DNA of 64,000 nt, from NCBI GenBank assembly GCA_030144725.1, contig JASKMD010000003.1, positions 4,539,890 to 4,603,889 on the forward strand, written 5' to 3'. Origin of the DNA: Haematococcus lacustris. Lineage: Eukaryota; Chlorophyta; Chlorophyceae; Chlamydomonadales; Haematococcaceae. The first letter of the stretch is position 1, and every line of letters begins with the position of its first letter. Below the pieces are notes generated by a model that worked only from the letters and a program-made list of their open reading frames with translations, was not told the origin of the DNA and made no database searches. The position numbers and the translations under genes are program-made. This document shows positions 21,035-30,965 of the stretch, piece after piece.

Positions 21035-22373
21035 ATGCGTACCGCAGCGCTGGTGGCGCTGGCGATGGCCATGGTGCTCGACGTGGCCGCGGCGACAGAC
21101 CTCTCAGTGGGTGCACCCCGCAGCCGCACCGGCACAGGGCACACTCATCCCAGCGCGCTGCTAGACTCGCCTGCCACAGCGATGAAAGCGGCATGGTCGA
21201 GCGACCGCGGTTGCCGGTAGAAAGGGTTGTGAACCTTGCTCTCGCAGCTTGTGTCGCTGGTGCGATCCGGCACATGCGGCACGAGGTCCCGCAGCCAGCC
21301 TTCACCCGTGCTTGCCCTCCCTGCCCGTCTATGTTGCAATGACTGCCAGCTATGACTTGACTGACGACCTTGTCTTGCGGCTGGCTGGCTGGCTGCCTCC
21401 TCACAGGGCTCTGCCACAAGCTCACCCTCTTCCAGCACAACAAAGACCAACAACAACGGCTTACCCAGTAAGCATGCGGCTGGACAGGCTGGGTTGGTTG
21501 CCTGGGCTGCCTTGACGACTGCTGCAGGGCCCACACAAGGGCATGCTGTGCTCTAGGGTGCCACACAGGAGCCAGGGTCAAGGGTGGTAGGGCCCTCTCC
21601 CTCACCACCCTGCTTGGTCCTGGCTGCCCTGGGCATGCGCTGCAGACCCGCTGGTGCTGGCCATCCAGACGCTGCCCTTCTTTAGGCCCGTGGACGTGGC
21701 TGGGGACGACAAGGGGAAGGTGGACCCCTTCGATGGAGACAAGGGCAAGGGCAAGGTCAGTGGCCCTGCTGACACCCTGGACCCTGGCACCAGCAGCAGC
21801 TCAAGCTGGCAGGGTGGCCCATCACCGGTGCACCGGGGGGCTGATGCGGCATGAGGTCCTGCCTGCACACTGCTCATGCTTCATGTCAAGAGCTGAGCTG
21901 CACCTGCATCTGCTGGCACTGGTGGCAAAGGGCATAGGCCAATCTTGTTCCTGCCTTGCTGCTGCTGCTGCTGCTGCAGTTGTCACCACCGCCGCCTTCG
22001 CCTGGACCCCCTCCCCCCGCCCCCTCGCCACCACCGTATCCCCCCTCCCCCTCACCTCCACCATACCCACCCCCTCCATCGCCCACCCCTCCATCACCTC
22101 GGCCACCCTCCCCTGCCCCTCCACCTTACCCTCCCTCCCCCCCACCACGGCCCCCCTCCCCCCCCATCTCCTCCCCCATCCCCCTTCCCACCACCTTACC
22201 CCCCCTCCCCCCCCTCGCCCTGCCCCCCCGCCCCTCCCCCCAAGTTCATCTGCCCACCTCAAGATCCTTGCAAGTGCATCTGCAGCTGCCCCGCCGTGAC
22301 CTGCCCCTCTGACCCCGAAGCCTCCCAGGAGGAGAGCAGCACTGAGGAGGTGGAGGGCACTGACAGCAAGTGA
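21035..22373 (+). CDS. Secreted hydroxyproline-rich (Ser-Pro) glycoprotein, small
   Basis: An N-terminal signal peptide is read from ATG 21035 (MRTAALVALAMAMVLDVAAA). An acidic/basic exon ends at 21756 (PLVLAIQTLPFFRPVDVAGD, then a Lys/Asp-rich stretch). It joins in phase to an exon from 21980 encoding [11 protein letters not shown] and PPSP motifs typical of algal cell-wall HRGPs. The C-terminus is Cys-rich (KFICPPQDPCKCICSC) with an acidic tail and a TGA at 22371-22373. The first-to-second exon join is not settled, and an exon may be missed between 21110 and 21640. The rod and the Cys tail are in different frames: the 8-C run at 22158-22165 has one base too many for a continuous protein. 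The likely role is an extracellular-matrix component; the family assignment rests on composition. Confidence 0.6.
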
Positions 22374-23275
22374 CAGCCAGGACCGGCAGCTGGGGGCACC
22401 TGATGTGGCGGGATGAGCTGAAGGCACCTGATGCGGCGACTAGGAATGTGTGAGGCGGTTTTCAGGGAGCATGCATGACTTGCCTGACGCATGATTGTCA
22501 ATGTTGGTCATGCCCTCGCATGCAGCGTAACTCCCACACATGCATATGTTCCATGTACAGCAACAGCAGCCAGTGCATGCAGAGCATCACGTACACTGCA
22601 TCCCAGTGAAAGGACATGGATTGGGGGCATCAGGTTCAGAGTCACAATGCAGAGACTGCCAAAGTGTTTGTTGTGTATGCTCATTGGACGCTGACTCCCT
22701 TACTGACCTTACGCATGATGGACATCTTGACACAGCCATATCAGACACAGCCACATCAGACATTGCTGCCTCAGTGTCGTTGCTGGTCATTCAGGGGCGA
22801 GGCATAGCTCGCTGCCTCAATGTTATTCCCTGTTTCACTCTCTAGCCATTGTTTGGCAATTGTACTGATGTTGTGGTGCGTTGCCGTCCTTGTAATTGGT
22901 GATCCGCAACTGGCTACCCAGATGTGCTCCATCTCATTTGATGACAGGAGCTTGGAGTTCATGTCTAGTCTAGCTTTTCGGCTTGCCGGGTCAGGTTAGA
23001 CAAGCAAGTAAAAAAGGGTCATTTTTCGAAGGTTACCGGGTGTTTCAGAAGTTACCGGGTGCACCATTGGCGTAGGAACTAGCGCGATTGCGTTTCTTAC
23101 TGGGGGACATCCCGGGGATTTAGCAACACTACCGACGCGGAGTAGCCGTGCCAAAGAGTGCACCAACCGGAGTGCGGCCTATCATTCGCCGTCCGAGGGA
23201 GACATTGCACCAGGCATGTCAGGCATCGAACGGGGCACTGAACGAGGCATTCCCTCAGCTGCCTAGACGAGATTG
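22374..23275. other. Intergenic, no gene recognised
   Basis: No coding exon was recognised. The motif gttaccgggtg occurs twice at about 23030-23062, and an AT-richer patch lies at 22960-23060. Part is presumably the 3' UTR of the glycoprotein gene. Confidence 0.35.
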
Positions 23276-23485
23276 CCTGGGCTGCATTGACCACTGCTGC
23301 GGGGCCCACACAAGGGCATGCTGCGCTCTAGGGTGCCACACAGGAGCCAGGGTCAAGGGTGGTAGGGCCCTCTCCCTCACCACCCTGCTTGTTCATGGCT
23401 GCCCTGGGCATGCGCTGCAGACCCGCTGGTGCTGGCCATCCAGACGCTGCCCTTCTTTAGGCCCGTGGACGTGGCTGGGGACGAC
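23276..23485 (+). pseudogene. 210-bp copy of an exon/intron segment of the 21-kb glycoprotein gene
   Basis: 23276-23485 matches 21501-21710 over its full length without gaps and with only a handful of substitutions. It includes the intron end and the exon start encoding PLVLAIQTLPFFRPVDVAGD. The match stops abruptly and is followed by an in-frame stop (ctatga), so it is a non-functional fragment. Confidence 0.85.
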
Positions 23486-23725
23486 CTATGACTGAAGCAG
23501 CTTTGGGTACTCCGTCTCATCTTTCATAGCCTGCCCTTCACCCAAGCACTCCCTGGCTGCTAGACGAGCAGGGCCAGACTCCTAGAGGACGTATATTTAG
23601 AACGCAGGGACGTGGAGTCGAGGTTTATAGTTGAGTTGTGTACATCGCTTCACGTGTGCTGCCATGGAGCGTGACGCTTGTTTTCACGCCCAACCTGCTA
23701 ATGCAGGCCATACTAAATGTCAAAC

Positions 23726-23868
23726 AGCCATCCCAGGCTGGCGGTTATAATGGTGTCAAACCAACATCATCAACTGCATGTACTGCTGCATGCAACTGCT
23801 CGGATTTGACGACTCGGCTGCGTGGGCTTCCATGCTGGCATCCTAGTTCTGCTGTATGACAAAAATGA
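23726..23868 (+). pseudogene. Diverged copy of the last intron and exon of the ABCG gene
   Basis: The segment resembles 45516-45663: shared catcccaggctgg, tgtcaaacca, the acceptor region gcatgca and the coding words ggatttgacgac, gtgggcttc and atgctggcatcct. A net 1-nt loss after gacgac and an in-frame TAG show it is dead. It ends just before the stop codon of the convergent LHCA3 gene. Confidence 0.75.
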
Positions 23869-23899
23869 AATGGTTAGCAACGGCAAACACCGCAGCAGC

Positions 23900-26800
23900 C
23901 TAGACGCCGCCAATCTTGCCGAAGTTGGTGAGCAGGTTGTTGTGCACGGGGTCGGACACGTGGTCAATCAGGTTCTGGAAGGGGCCCTTGCTGGTGATGA
24001 CTGCCTGGGCGCCATAGCCCAACATGGCCAGCATAGCCTGCGCAGCACAGCAGCACATCTGGCTGACTCCCTGTCATGCTTGGTTGCAGGCAAGCAACTT
24101 ACAACAGCTGTGCAACAGAATATGAAACATGCTCACAGGCAAGCATGGGAGTTTGAAATGTGAGGCCGCATGGGGGGGATGGCAGGCAGTTGGGGTTTGG
24201 AAGTGTGGCGAGGCCAGCAGGCAGAGATTGGGAGGTGGCAAGCAGTCGGCATGCAGGCTGGTCGATGGGGCCAGGGAGCAAGGTGGGTGCTAGCCCCGCT
24301 GGCGGTTGAGAAAGTAGCACATGGTCAGTTGGAAGGGGCTGTTGCATGGCCTGGACACTTGGTGGTTCAGAATGTGGCCTAAGGGGTGAGCAAGGCAGGC
24401 ACGTAAGCGTCAAGGAGGGTGCAGCTGAGTCAATGGGCAAGATGGGTGCTGGGTCCTTGTCAGCACCGCTAGGACTCACCAGCCGCCCGTTCTTGAGCTC
24501 CTTTGTCTTGAGCTCCTTCATAGCTGCCTCCGTCTTGCCCAAGTTGAAGATGTTGAAGAAGGGGCCGCCTGCACAGGCAACAGGGCAGGCCACAGCCAGT
24601 CAAGCCGGGCTGCTGTCACCAGAGGCTGCCAAGCAGAGCTCAGCAACCATAGTGCCCACAACCCCACGACGACGTCTGGACACCGGTACTGTGAGCCTGA
24701 TGCGCAGAGGTTACGTCTGCTGCGTGAGCCAAGGGCATGCAGGCAAACCCAGCGGTCCATGCATGCAGGCCAGTGGCCCAGCAGCAGTTGGTTAGGCATC
24801 CGCTCTGAAGGATCTGATGATCTGTGATCTGATCTGAAGGATTTGATAAACTGCCCTTCTCACGGCAAGGCTGCAGGACAGGGCTGTGGCAGAGAAGGTG
24901 ATCAAGCCCTCCCAAATGGCCAGGTCACACGCATTGTCAAACACACAGTCCCATAGCCTCGGCAGGGCTGCAGGCCAGGGCTGGCAGGTCAGGCCAAGGC
25001 AGAAGGAGGGTTCCAGCAGCAAATTGTGCCCACAGCCCCATGACAACATTCCAGCAGGGCTGCAGGGCTGCTGTTGCCCTAGACTGTACTTCGCTGCCCT
25101 GCAGGCCAGGGCTGGCAGGTTGGGGAAGAGGCAGCAGTGGGGTTCCAACAGTAGCAGCAGCAGGGTCAGGGACTGACCAGGGTAGGCGGGGTCCCCGGAG
25201 CCACCCAGCACCTTCTCCAGCCCCAGGAAGTACTGGCGGCCCTGAGACCCTGGGTTCCTGCGACAACGCCAACACAGCAGCAGGAAGGCAGCAGGGGCAC
25301 ATTGCAGGAAGGCAGCAGGGCAGCAGCAGCTCAGCAGGCCCGGGCCAGCAGGGCAGCGAAGTACAGTCTAGGGCAACAGCAGGCAGCCAGCTGTGGACGC
25401 ACAATTTACCAGACAGGGGACCTGATGATGATGCTGGCTACCCGTGCTTCCCTCCTTGCTGCCTGCAGGCTGATGCGCGCCCAGGCCACCACCCCAGCAG
25501 TGCTGACCCCTGGCAGTCTAAAGCCATGTCCTCTCTGCTGCCATCCCAGTTGGCCTGCTGCTGGAGCTTCTGTGGCTGCCGCTGCCACTGACACTGCTGT
25601 TGCAGTGTTGCGCTAATGATGAGTGATGTTGCCTACCAGCCCCTTAGCCTCATAGTCTGCTGCCATCTACTGCCTGGCTTGCGTCCACTGCCTGTTCCCC
25701 ATGCTGATGGGGCATCTACAGGGTCCAAGGCACCCAGCACTGGCTTCTTCTGAGACTGGGCTGCAAGACTCAGGGGTGCAGGGCAGCAGGGCGCAGGGCA
25801 GCGAACTGTAGGGCTCAGGGCCTCAGGCTGAAGGCCCTCAGGGCTAGGGCCGCAGGCTGCGGGGCTCAGGGCCTTAGGGCTGCTCACCTGTAGTCCTGCA
25901 GGCGCTTGAGCTCCGCAAACTGCATGAGCACCACCTCAATGAAGAACAGGGTGAAGGGGTCGGTCCAGTACTTGTCATACTGCCCGGCAGGCAGGATCAC
26001 GCCGGAGCGGAACCATGCCACCCCTGTCTCTGGCGGAGTCACGCCGGCAGCAGCCAGGATCTCAGGGGCGATGCAGCCGGCAGCACCCAACATGGCCCAG
26101 CGTGCATGGATCACCTGCAGGAGGCAGAGGGCAGGGGGGTCTTGATGGAAACCTGGGTACAATGCCAGTGGAGAAAGGAGCACCTCATGGGGTGAGATGA
26201 CGTCACTGCTTATTCGTGGCGTCAGGTGCTGTGAGATGCATGACAAGGTGAATGGCATGGTGGGGGTCATGGCTTTTGCCATGCACATGTGTGTCAGTGG
26301 CCCTCACGCCCCAACGTCCAACTAGGCGACCAGCTGGGGTGGGTGGTTGGGGCACAGAGTATGAGCCACTGACAGCTTGTCCCTGCAGCTCCCTGAGGCC
26401 CTGACACCCTGCGCTGCCATGCCTGCTTTGTGGGCCATTGCCATGCCCATGCCTATCTGGCGTACATGCCACAATCATCAAAACAGACTGCTCAGCTCAG
26501 CCACATGCCTTGACACCTGTGTTGCTCATGCACCCCGTGCAGCCTCGAGCCTATTATGTACAGCTACTGCAGCTGTGGCACATGAAGGCCACAGCCGCTG
26601 CTGCCGCTGACGCAACGGTCACCTCGGAGTAACGGAGCCACCGAGGGTTCACTAGACCGCCGCTGTTCACAGGGTCGAGCAGGCCCAGGGGGTCGAAGCC
26701 GTAGTCGGCTGCGTTCGTAGCACATCGGCGACAAGCTAAGATTCAAGCTACCGAGATGGCTTGACGCTGCAGTCAGTCAGACCTGGCAGAGTGCCATCGA

Positions 26801-27146
26801 GGTACTTGAGCGCGTTGGCATCCGAACCGATGTACAGGAAGTCCTTTGAGCGATCGACCTGGTGTGGGCACAGTGAATAAAGAGTTGGTCCACCGGCACA
26901 CCTAGACTTTTACTTGGGTGAACCCTTTTCGTCGGACCTTGGCCACGGCGTTCTCCTCTGCACGGACCACCACGGTCTTCCTGCTGATGGAGGCCTTGCG
27001 GGAGGTTCGGACAGCAACCCCCTGTGCAGCGGGGCAGCGATTGCTGACTGGTAAAGTAGGAGCTGCATGCTAGCCTGGGTGAGCAAATCCTGCGATGAAA
27101 TATGCACCTGGGCAACTGCGCTGCGCTGTGCAACGAGGGCGGCCAT
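23900..27146 (-). CDS. LHCA3: Photosystem I light-harvesting chlorophyll a/b protein, Lhca3 type
   Basis: Eight exons join in phase to 272 residues: 27146-27108, 27021-26938, 26858-26783, 26708-26623, 26114-25888, 25257-25178, 24568-24480, 24037-23900. A Ser/Arg/Val-rich chloroplast transit peptide comes first (about 40 residues, ends near VVVRAEE). It is followed by the Lhca signature [17 protein letters not shown], helix B with [14 protein letters not shown] (chlorophyll-ligand E95, H98, R100), helix C with [11 protein letters not shown], and helix A with [18 protein letters not shown]. The C-terminus [12 protein letters not shown] is very like Chlamydomonas Lhca3. The protein sits in the thylakoid membrane, binds chlorophyll and carotenoid and passes energy to photosystem I. 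Exon 6 is bracketed by a perfect inverted repeat (separate entry). The ATG at 27146 is the first that gives a transit peptide. Confidence 0.93.
25068..25382. repeat. Perfect 35-bp inverted repeat flanking LHCA3 exon 6
   Basis: The 35 nt at 25068-25102 (starts ctgctgttgccctagactgt) recur as exact reverse complement at 25348-25382. The 245-nt loop contains the 80-nt sixth exon of LHCA3 (25178-25257) with both splice sites, so a transcript could fold with this exon in a hairpin loop. Confidence 0.95.
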
Positions 27147-27295
27147 CCTTGCTGTTGTCCTGTCTATCTCCGGCTTCGGTGCGGTCTTCCCTGCAGATGA
27201 CTGCAGATCGCAGGTCCACTAGCTGGAGCATGGACAGCGTATGTTAACATGGACGGCGCCGAGCCCAGTGCCACAGGCAAACATAACTCATTCAA

Positions 27296-27303
27296 CATAT
27301 ATG
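27296..27303 (-). promoter_or_regulatory. Possible TATA element of LHCA3
   Basis: CATATATG lies about 150 nt upstream of the LHCA3 start codon, a reasonable distance for a core promoter with a long 5' UTR. The motif is palindromic, so direction is inferred from the gene only. Confidence 0.3.
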
Positions 27304-27610
27304 CATTTGTTTGACTATTGATATTCTTACTCAGCTACATTCCATCCATAGCGTCCTCGGTCACACCCTTGATGACCACAAATCCCTCACCGGTGGCACG
27401 TCTCCCAGTGGACAGCTACGTAGTAGCGCTATGGCAATTGCGAGGCCCTCCCTGGGCAACCGCCTGAGTCCTTCAGGTGAGAGGGTTGAGGACAGGGTCA
27501 AGGTGATGGCTGGTAGTGTTGGGAGGTGGTGGAGTCAAGGTGGCTGGGTAGGGTCAAGATAACAGCTTAAGGGACAATATTACAAATTTGCATTGCCCCA
27601 TGTGTCCATG

Positions 27611-27988
27611 CAGGTGGCTGCGGCCAGTGTACAGCGAGGCAAAACGATCCCAAGTCCTGGGCTTGATGTGCTCAACAAGCAACAACATCAGGTAAGCACT
27701 AGCCGCAACATATCCCACATGACTTGACTTCATGCATGGCCCACACCCATGTGCAGGTTCTATGACTGGGACGTATCTGCTGCGCTGAACATTCGCCGCT
27801 GTGCAGTCTGCCCAGGGCCACGCCCCACTGAGCTGTGCAGATGGGAAGGCCGCTCAGCCATGCCAAAGCCAGGCAGGCCAGGCCAGGAGTGGGTGTACCT
27901 GCCCGACAAGCCCTGTGCGCAAGTGGCGGCGCAAGGGGCGGGGATAGCCAGCTACAGACAAGTCAACCCCAACATAAGAAAATACTAA
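27611..27988 (+). pseudogene. Fanzor/TnpB-like C-terminal (RuvC-III) remnant
   Basis: Two exons join in phase across a short intron (gtaagc at about 27692; acceptor at about 27756). The first ends VLGLMCSTSNNI and the second opens FYDWDVSAALNIRRCAVCPG. The (D)xDVxAALNI pattern is the last RuvC motif of TnpB and eukaryotic Fanzor nucleases. The usual CXXC pairs of the preceding zinc ribbon are mostly lost. After LPDK the expected basic tail appears in another frame (RKWRRKGRG), so a frameshift has occurred. A tiny hairpin (cccc-tcgcaaa-gggg, 27990-28004) follows the stop. No RuvC-I/II is present upstream. This is a decayed fragment; family assignment is by motif only and a different transposon protein remains possible. 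Confidence 0.42.
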
Positions 27989-28215
27989 ACCCCTCGCAAA
28001 GGGGATGTGTGTGAGCAAGAGCCATAGGGTTAGTTAGAGCTCGAGCTAGTAGTAGACCTGGAGGCACACACACCAGAAGGTTGAGCTGAAGTGGGCATTA
28101 GGCACACTAACAGTAGCCTTTACAACAGCGATCTCGCAGCCTGTCTTTGATTACAACTCGTGCTTTACTGTGGTGGCATGAGGGCTGTAGGGATTAAACC
28201 TCGTTACAAGGAGTA

Positions 28216-28599
28216 ATGACTGGGCGTAGTACTGTGACTACGGTTACACGTCCCATGCCAAAGATGCAAGCAGTGGTTCGGCATGGCACCTTTTTGTACA
28301 GTTGCCTCACCTCGCTGCCCGTTCCCATTGTTGAGATGCAACAACAACAAGCCCTGACAGCCACAACGGTGGACTGTACAACTCATGTCAACTACAACAG
28401 CAATATACCTCTACTACACTTCTACAAGATGTACCCTGCATTGCGAGTTAGGCTGGTCAAGCGTACTCTGTTGCAAAACGTACACAAAGCAGCATTGAGT
28501 CGCATGCATCAGGGTCACAAGGTCAAGCAAGGTGGACCTCGCTCAATTGCTGAGCAGCCCTTGGTCTATGGATGCAATGCATGGCTTGGGAGGGAGTGA
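28216..28599 (+). CDS. Hypothetical ORF, 127 aa
   Basis: A single uninterrupted frame from ATG 28216 (a second ATG at 28255) to TGA, with balanced composition and a basic middle (RVRLVKRTLLQNVHKAALSR). Local G+C is lower than in the neighbouring genes. Nothing in it was recognised. It lies just after the Fanzor-like remnant and may belong to the same mobile insertion or be a chance ORF. Confidence 0.22.
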   Translation: MTGRSTVTTVTRPMPKMQAVVRHGTFLYSCLTSLPVPIVEMQQQQALTATTVDCTTHVNYNSNIPLLHFYKMYPALRVRLVKRTLLQNVHKAALSRMHQGHKVKQGGPRSIAEQPLVYGCNAWLGRE

Positions 28600-30344
28600 A
28601 GCCAGCAAAGCCTTCATCCTCCTCCCCCTCTTGGTCCTCCTACTCTTCGCTCACGGGCACAAACTTTCGCTTCACGCTGGCCGGGGTGAGAGTCTCAGCC
28701 CCTGCACCCACCCACCAGGTGTCACAGCAGGCTGTCATTCAACTTGTAGGTATGCCTCCTAGAGCATGTGTGAGCACGTAAGACGCAGTACTGACATGCA
28801 TGCAGTCAATGCCTGACTTGACTCCTGTCACCAGATTGAACAGGTTGCCTGTCATCCTATTGGCTGCAACATGGCTGCTGCCCGGATGCTCATCTGCCAT
28901 TATGAATGCCACTGCCACACTGTTGCCTAATCTGGCTGCTAGCCTGCTGCACTTGCCTCAAGCCATCACTGGGCCCACCTGCCTCATCTGTCACGGCAAA
29001 CAGGTCAGCTGCCGCCTCAGGCAATGAGCCGGCACTCCAAGCTGACGATGGGTCCAGCAAGGCTGCAGCCACTGCATCGACCCAGCCGGCCAGTAGGCCT
29101 GCATGCCCAGGCGGCAGCAGCAGCAAGAGCAGCAGGGGTGAGAGCAGCAGTGGGGAGAGCAAGTGCCAGGGATCAGGAGGGCGCCAGGGTTGAGGTTTAG
29201 CAACCCTACCCTCACCCCTAACCCAGTGACCTTAACCCTGACCCATGCGAGCGTGGGGGCATCAATCCTGGGAGCACATTCACAGTTGCGACATGTAGGT
29301 ACTTGAGTTACAGCATGGAGCATGTGAGCATGGAGTATTTCAGTGAAATGAGCCAGCCTGCTGCCAGCCTCCTGTCTGTTTGCTGTGCCAGATGACTGTC
29401 AGGTGGCCAGGGTGCAGGGACAGGCAGGGCCTGCGATGCATGGATGGTGCACATGGTGCAACATGGTGGGGCATGGCCATGGCAACCATGGCGACAATCT
29501 GGTGGGTATGGCTGGGGCTCAGGTAAGGGGCCTATGGCAGTTTAAGGTAAATCCGTTGTGACAATTCAATGGCGACAACAGCAAGTGCGCCAACCAGGTT
29601 TGGGTTCCAGCTGCTACACAGGTCACTGCCATAGGTAATGGCGGCGATGACAGCAACAGAGCAGGCCATGCATCAGGGCAGGCAGGCCATGGCTCTCCTC
29701 CATCTTGCTCCTTGCATACTTGTAAAAAGAAAAGAAACTTCCTCAATTGTAGACAGCACAGGCGAACACTGGTCAGCGCGAGTGGGACTCACCCGGTGGT
29801 TTGCTGTGCTGCTGCTGCTGCTGCTGCTGGCCTGGCTCGGCTGGCTGGCTGGGGAGTGGAGGTCAGCTGGCCTGGGCGTGCTTGCAGGGGCTGCATCGTG
29901 CTCCTTACTCCCTGCAGCACAGCACAGTACACCGCAGCAGGGCTTGCACCAGCAGCAGCAGCAGCCCTCATAGCATCAGCACTAGCAAGGGGCACATCAG
30001 CTGCTGTGTCGTGAGCAGCCATTGAGGTGGCCGTCTTCTACCCTGTTGCTGCCTTGGCCGCAACCCAGCAAGCTGTGCACCCCTACCCATCAAGTGTCGA
30101 CTCGCCCACCCGCTGACCTGCCTGCCTAAAGGCCTGGCTAAAGATTGTATCAGCAGCTACAAGCTGAAGAATGTACCAGCAGCTATCCAAAGAAAGCAAG
30201 CATGGTGTTAGGGTCACTAACCCTAACCCTGACCCTAACCCTAACCCTAACCCTGACCCTGTTGGAACAGGCAGCCATGTGGTACCAGCACTATGCCAAA
30301 ACAGGCCACTGTGGAGTGAGGGTCACACCTGCCAGGCCGTCAGG
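28600..30344. other. No gene recognised; telomere-like repeats
   Basis: Fragments such as 28906-29193 (+; Ser/Gly-rich end KSSRGESSSGES) and 29638-29973 (+; a hydrophobic run WFAVLLLLLLLAWLGWLAG from CTG repeats) may be exons, but no structure could be built. 30208-30262 and, more degenerately, 29205-29245 are interstitial (CCCTAA/CCCTGA)n repeats. Confidence 0.35.
30208..30262. repeat. Interstitial telomere-like (CCCTAA/CCCTGA)n
   Basis: About nine hexamers, mostly CCCTAA with CCCTGA variants. A shorter run is at 52556-52577. Confidence 0.85.
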
Positions 30345-30930
30345 CTAGACACCAAGGGGGTCCCACCTTGCAAGGCCACACCCCTCTTCCGTGTTGCACT
30401 GCATGGCTAGGCATGCAAGCAAAAGTGTGCATGGGCTTACCAAGCCCATGAGGTATTGGCTGTCGCTGTGGCCAGGATCTAGACGTGACGCCCTCCTACA
30501 CAGCCCACCTGGCAGACCTCGCCCCTCATCCTCCCACTGCAGCGACACCAACCGCTCCAACCACTCCTCCTCCTCCTCAGCCTCCTCCTCCAGCAGGGCT
30601 TGGACACCTGCCTCCAGGCTGCCTGCCTCCCACCCCTCCTGCCCAGCCTCAACCCCTAGGCTCTTCAGGACCGCCTCAACCTCAACACCAGACCCCCCCG
30701 CCTCAGCCCCTTCAGCCGTCTCGTCCGGCAGCTCAGCTGCCACTGATGCCGCCTTTGCTGCCACCGCCATCGCTGCAGCTGACTGCAGCTCAAGGTCTGC
30801 CCCTGCTGCTGCCGCCTGGCCAGGGGATGCCATCAGGGTCTCGAGATCAGGCTCCTCCCCTGCCCCCTCCCCCAGTGACTCGACCCACAGGGCACTGTGC
30901 ACCAGGGCTGCACCGGGTGCTGCCTCCTCC

Positions 30931-30965
<35 letters not shown>

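Noticed and set aside
20892..21608. 238-codon minus-strand ORF
   Set aside because: Overlaps the plus-strand signal peptide and exon; composition is that of a G+C-rich shadow frame, with no Clp_N or other domain.
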